NCBI GenBank assembly: GCA_964560875.1
Contig: CAZLMW010000075.1
Span: forward strand, 1-38,589
Direction: 5' to 3'
DNA: 38,589 nucleotides
Origin: CAZLMW01 sp964560875
Lineage (GTDB): Bacteria; Myxococcota_A; UBA9042
The notes below the pieces were generated by a model. It saw only the letters and a program-made list of their open reading frames with translations, had not been told where the DNA came from and made no database searches. Below, one piece after another: positions 35,140 to 38,589 of the stretch. The position numbers and the translations under genes are program-made. Numbering within the stretch: position 1 is the first letter of the stretch; every line of letters begins with the position of its first letter.

Positions 35140-37636
35140 CCGACTCGGAGATGGTCGTGAATCGCTCGAGTTTGCCCCGCACATTGGCTTCGAGTGCGTC
35201 GTCTGGGGGCAAGCGGCCGAGCAGGTCTTCGAGCGAAAGCACGGTCGTCTGCAACGCGTCGCGCAGGCCCCGGAGCACTTCGAACCAATAGCCGCCGACA
35301 CCATTGGCGACCAGCGCGCACCACCCGGCCGTCTTGCCGCGCGACGGCTTCATCGGGATCATGACCGCGTCGATATGTCGCTGCAGGGCGTGCAGGTTGC
35401 GCTCCACATCGAGCAGGGCGCCTTCGGGGACCGTGCACGTCAGGTCGTCACCTGGAGACGGAAGCGGCATCCACCTGAGCAGCTTCAATTGGGTGCGCAG
35501 CTGAACCCCGGGCGAGAAACGAGCGCCGCCGACGTCGATGCCGGTTTTCACGCGCGCGACGTCCCGCTCGAGCGTGCCCGTCTGGACGCTCTTGAGGCGG
35601 TCGATGTCGGCGCTGTCGATGAGCACAAATGGCCGACCGCGGTCGACAGAGACCGGCAATTGCACGCCGCCCACCTCGATGAACGGCGGCAGCTCTTTGG
35701 CCGCGACCTTCTTGCGCTCAAGCGGCTTCTTGCGGGCTCGGACCTTCCATTGCTGCGCCAGCTCGGGGTCGATCTCGCGGATCCAATCGCCCTGGATCAC
35801 CGAAACCTGCGCAGCATACGGCCGTCGCAAGATGATGATGTCAGTCGATACGAGGAAGCGCTGATCGGTGCGCCACAACGCGCTACCGGGATGGACCGCC
35901 ACGCGCAAACCACGCGCGGTTTCGAACATGCGCCCGCGGGAGATCAGCAGGTTGTCGACAAATCCCGCGACCAGGCAGCGAATAACCGCGTCTTCGCCGC
36001 CGCCGCCCTCGACCTCGATGCCGAGCTTTTCGCAGATGTCGACCAACTGTTCATGGGCGTGGAGCGTGTAGCCGAGGATATCGGGATCGACGTGATGGCG
36101 CGCGCAGTAGTCGGGGCGACGGCCCTTTGTCTGTCGTTTGAAGTCTTTGAGCAGCGCCAGCAGGGTCAGCGCGTCGCCTTTTGGGTGATGAAAGCGCTTG
36201 TGAGCTGCGCGCGCGGCGGATTCCTTGTCGGTCGTGAACACCCAGGGCTGCCGGCCGCCAAGCGCGGAGACGAGCAAGAGGACGTCATCGACCACGTCGG
36301 GGAAGCGCTCGGCGGCCTCGAGAACCGCCCGCGCCAGCGGTGGGGACAACGGAAACGCGGTCATTTTGCGGCCGCGCTCGGTCAGCCGCATGTGTCCATC
36401 GATCGCGCCCATCGCCTTGAGTTGACGGATCGCGCCCTTGAGCCGACCTCGCGGCGGCCGTGTGGGCAGCGCGAATTTGTGGGGGTCTTCGACGCCGAGG
36501 TCGAGCATGCGCAGGACAACTTCGCGCAGGTCGAGGCGCATCACCTCTTCATCGAGGAAGCGTTGTTGGGCGTCGTAGTCCTCCTGCCGATACATCCGAA
36601 TGCACGTTCCGGGTGCCACGCGTCCGGCGCGACCGGCTCGCTGATCGGCCGAAGCCTGGCTGACAAACTCCTCCTTGAGCGCACGAACGCCGGTGCGCGG
36701 GTTCACCCGCATGACCTTTACGCGCCCGCTGTCGATGACGTGCCGCACGCCGGCGACGGTGATCGACGTCTCGGCGATGTTCGTCGCGAGCACGATCTTG
36801 CGCCGATCGCCGGGAGCAAAAATGCGTTCCTGGTCCTCGCGGGGCAGGGCGCCGTACAGCGGCAGCACTTCCGCGCGCCGATCGATCCCGAGGCGGCCCA
36901 ACTCCTTGACGCACCGTTGGATCGGGCCCTGGCCGCTGAGGAACACGAGGATGTCGCCCTCTTCGCCGGCGTCGCAGATGCGTTGGATATGCCGACAGAT
37001 CTGGTCGACGAGGCCGTCGAGATCCGAATAGCGCGCCGGGCGATAGCGAATCGCGACCGGGAACGGCCGGGCGTCGATCGAGACCAGCGGGACGTCTTTG
37101 CCGAGCTCGCGGAAGAAACGCTGGAACAATGCGGGTTGCAATGTGGCGGAGCTGACGACGACGCGCAGGTCGGCGCGTCCTTTGAGCGCCCGCCGCAAGA
37201 GGCCGAGGATGAAGTCGATGTTGAGCGTGCGTTCGTGAGCCTCGTCGATGACGATGACGCCGTAGTTATCGAAATCATGAACGCCGCGAGCCTCCTGCAG
37301 CAAGATCCCATCGGTCATGACCTTGAGCCGCGTGGCATCCGAGGTCTGATCGTCGAATCGGATCGCGTAGCCGACATCCTTTCCGATCGCGACGCCTCGT
37401 TCCTCAGCGATGCGCCAGGCGACGGACACAGCTGCGATGCGACGCGGTTGCGTGACGCCGATCACGCGATCGGTGATCTCGGCATCGAGCAGGATTTGAG
37501 GCACCTGCGTGGTCTTGCCACTGCCGGTCGGCCCCTCGATCACGACGACCTGGTGGTTGCGGACAGCGTCGAGGATCTCGGCCTCGTGAGCGTAGACAGG
37601 CAGCGCACGGGCCTGGGCGGCGAGCGATCGATTCAT
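35090..37636 (-). CDS. DEAH-box ATP-dependent RNA helicase (HrpA/HrpB type)
   Basis: An 848-residue DEAH/RHA helicase. Walker A is EGPTGSGKTT (K41), motif II is DEAH (131-134), motif III SAT follows (VVSSATLQ), and motif VI is QRAGRAGRV. The helicase core (to about residue 410) is followed by a ratchet/HA2 region, an OB-like region and an unrecognised C-terminal extension ending in a basic tail (KRKRRNRGR). It is shorter than E. coli HrpA and near HrpB in length, but the C-terminal part matches neither well from memory, so no symbol is given. The ATG at 37636 directly precedes a normal N-terminus. Probable role: RNA remodelling in ribosome biogenesis or mRNA turnover. Confidence 0.9.
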   Translation of the reverse strand: MNRSLAAQARALPVYAHEAEILDAVRNHQVVVIEGPTGSGKTTQVPQILLDAEITDRVIGVTQPRRIAAVSVAWRIAEERGVAIGKDVGYAIRFDDQTSDATRLKVMTDGILLQEARGVHDFDNYGVIVIDEAHERTLNIDFILGLLRRALKGRADLRVVVSSATLQPALFQRFFRELGKDVPLVSIDARPFPVAIRYRPARYSDLDGLVDQICRHIQRICDAGEEGDILVFLSGQGPIQRCVKELGRLGIDRRAEVLPLYGALPREDQERIFAPGDRRKIVLATNIAETSITVAGVRHVIDSGRVKVMRVNPRTGVRALKEEFVSQASADQRAGRAGRVAPGTCIRMYRQEDYDAQQRFLDEEVMRLDLREVVLRMLDLGVEDPHKFALPTRPPRGRLKGAIRQLKAMGAIDGHMRLTERGRKMTAFPLSPPLARAVLEAAERFPDVVDDVLLLVSALGGRQPWVFTTDKESAARAAHKRFHHPKGDALTLLALLKDFKRQTKGRRPDYCARHHVDPDILGYTLHAHEQLVDICEKLGIEVEGGGGEDAVIRCLVAGFVDNLLISRGRMFETARGLRVAVHPGSALWRTDQRFLVSTDIIILRRPYAAQVSVIQGDWIREIDPELAQQWKVRARKKPLERKKVAAKELPPFIEVGGVQLPVSVDRGRPFVLIDSADIDRLKSVQTGTLERDVARVKTGIDVGGARFSPGVQLRTQLKLLRWMPLPSPGDDLTCTVPEGALLDVERNLHALQRHIDAVMIPMKPSRGKTAGWCALVANGVGGYWFEVLRGLRDALQTTVLSLEDLLGRLPPDDALEANVRGKLERFTTISESVKNAYGPKRKRRNRGR

Positions 37637-37744
37637 GGGATAGTCAGAGTTGGCGCAAATCGTGGCGAGGCTGGACTTCGTGGCGAGGATGGGCCACGGC
37701 GCGCTTGCACGGTGACGGCGGCGCGAGGACACTCCGGATTCGCC

Positions 37745-38589
37745 ATGCGTGTCAAACCCCCAGCCTGCGGACGGCCGCGCCTCTTCGCCGCCATCGCGGT
37801 CATCATGTCCCTCTGCGTATTCGGCTGTGAGGACGAGCGCGTGTCCGGCCAGATGCAGCTGCTGGGAGCCGTCGATAGGCCGCTGCCGACGATCAAGGGC
37901 TCGCTCAAAGTCCTGCCGGAGGACCTGCCGCCGGGGCGCGATCACTTCACTTTTGCCGCCACGCCGTACCTGCCCGAACCGGTCATGCGCGAGGCATTTG
38001 AGCCGATCGCGAAGTTCATCGGGGAGCGCCTCGGCGTCGAGGTTCGGTTCCAATTGGCGCGCACCTACCAGGAACTGATCGAGCTCACCGAGTCGGGGCA
38101 GGTCGATATCGCGCAGATCTCGCCGCTGTCCTATGTCATCGCGCGCCGTGACGCGCCGGGCCTGAAACTGCTGGGATCTTCACTGAGTTTCGGCGTGGGC
38201 TTCTACTCGTCTTTCATCATCGGCCGCAGCGATCTCGGGTCACCGTGGACCAGCAATATCCGCGGCGGAAAATTTCTTTTCGTCGATCCGCGGTCGGGTT
38301 CAGGCTTTCTTTTCCCGTATGCAGCGCTCATGGATCTCGGAATCGACCCGGAACAAGACGTGGAAGTCGAGTTCTCGCGCAGCCACGACAAGTCGGTGCA
38401 GGCGGTGCTCAACGGCGACGTCAAGGCGGCTGCTGTGAGCTCGGGCACCCTCAACTCGGCGCGCCACGGCGAGGTCATCGGGGTCGGCAACCTGCGGATC
38501 CTCCACAAGGCCGGGCGCATCCCCTACGACGCGCTGTGCGTGAGCGAGCAAGTCCCCGAGTCGGGGGCCAGGAAGATCGCGGCGGCGTT
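37745..38589 (+). CDS. PhnD-like phosphate/phosphonate-type binding lipoprotein (partial)
   Basis: The first 281 codons of a gene cut by the window edge. The N-terminus has a signal and a lipobox VFGC (C28). The rest matches periplasmic binding proteins of the PhnD group: FTFAATPYLPEPVMREAF, FIGERLGVEV, SGQVDIAQISPLSYV, then VDPRSGSGFLFPYA and AVLNGDVKAAAVSSG. PhnD binds phosphonate or phosphite for an ABC transporter, but many relatives in this type of genome act as sensor lipoproteins, and the transporter genes are not visible here. The ATG at 37745 lies 108 bases from the divergent helicase start. A second in-frame ATG at 37805 would remove the n-region, so the first is preferred. Confidence 0.85.
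   Translation, partial: MRVKPPACGRPRLFAAIAVIMSLCVFGCEDERVSGQMQLLGAVDRPLPTIKGSLKVLPEDLPPGRDHFTFAATPYLPEPVMREAFEPIAKFIGERLGVEVRFQLARTYQELIELTESGQVDIAQISPLSYVIARRDAPGLKLLGSSLSFGVGFYSSFIIGRSDLGSPWTSNIRGGKFLFVDPRSGSGFLFPYAALMDLGIDPEQDVEVEFSRSHDKSVQAVLNGDVKAAAVSSGTLNSARHGEVIGVGNLRILHKAGRIPYDALCVSEQVPESGARKIAAA

Overview
The window is GC-rich bacterial chromosome, densely coded on both strands, with no rRNA or tRNA gene and no intact transposase or integrase that I could see. The gene mix suggests a Myxococcota/deltaproteobacterial-type organism. It has a soluble Hanks-type Ser/Thr kinase with a long disordered tail, a surface lipoprotein with MopE-like Asp/Cys repeats, two lipoproteins with long Ser-rich linkers, an Hpt-REC-REC-GGDEF protein, and TldD/TldE and HslVU. 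This placement is inference from gene content, not from a marker gene.

Layout. 90-4014 (+): tldD, a tldE/pmbA partner and a lipoprotein, the last two translationally coupled. 4093-6239: an accessory patch with a terminator-like hairpin, an HNH-like gene of lower GC, hexanucleotide arrays in opposite orientations, and a nucleotidyltransferase/small-protein pair resembling a toxin-antitoxin module. The section from 4875 to 6239 is bounded by a 33-bp direct repeat whose right copy is the 3' end of the next gene. 6207-8730 (-): an FAD amine-oxidase/desaturase-like enzyme and an exported probable beta-barrel protein. 8719-10674 (+): an LtaS-like membrane phosphatase/transferase starting head-to-head with the barrel gene. 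10760-12151 (+): a Ser-rich lipoprotein with a zinc-metalloprotease HExxH motif. 12561-13235 (+): tag. 13609-15020 (-): two unrecognised genes.

15598-19593 (+): Ser/Thr kinase, then htpG. 19710-23801 (-): gcvP followed by serC, an apparent glycine/serine pair. 24009-25927 (+): hslV-hslU, overlapping by 4 bases. htpG and hslVU share the same upstream signal, CTTGAC-N17-TTCGTA, a good candidate for this organism's heat-shock promoter. 26240-28621 (+): a large MopE-like/beta-propeller lipoprotein with codon use suggesting high expression. 28990-30654 (-): an Hpt-REC-REC-GGDEF protein with signature residues degraded in three domains. 30764-31294 (-): moaB. 31383-35139 (+): a compact cassette of a B12-type radical SAM enzyme, a second radical SAM enzyme with C-terminal cysteines and a DegT-type aminotransferase, likely a small biosynthetic pathway. 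35090-37636 (-): a DEAH-box RNA helicase whose 3' end overlaps the aminotransferase. 37745-end (+): a PhnD-like binding lipoprotein cut by the window edge.

The best candidates for something new are the repeat-bounded nucleotidyltransferase module, the shared heat-shock promoter, the radical SAM/aminotransferase cassette, the degenerate signalling protein and the Ser-rich metalloprotease-like lipoprotein. A REP-like palindrome occurs at two distant intergenic sites (13355-13410 and 28797-28842).
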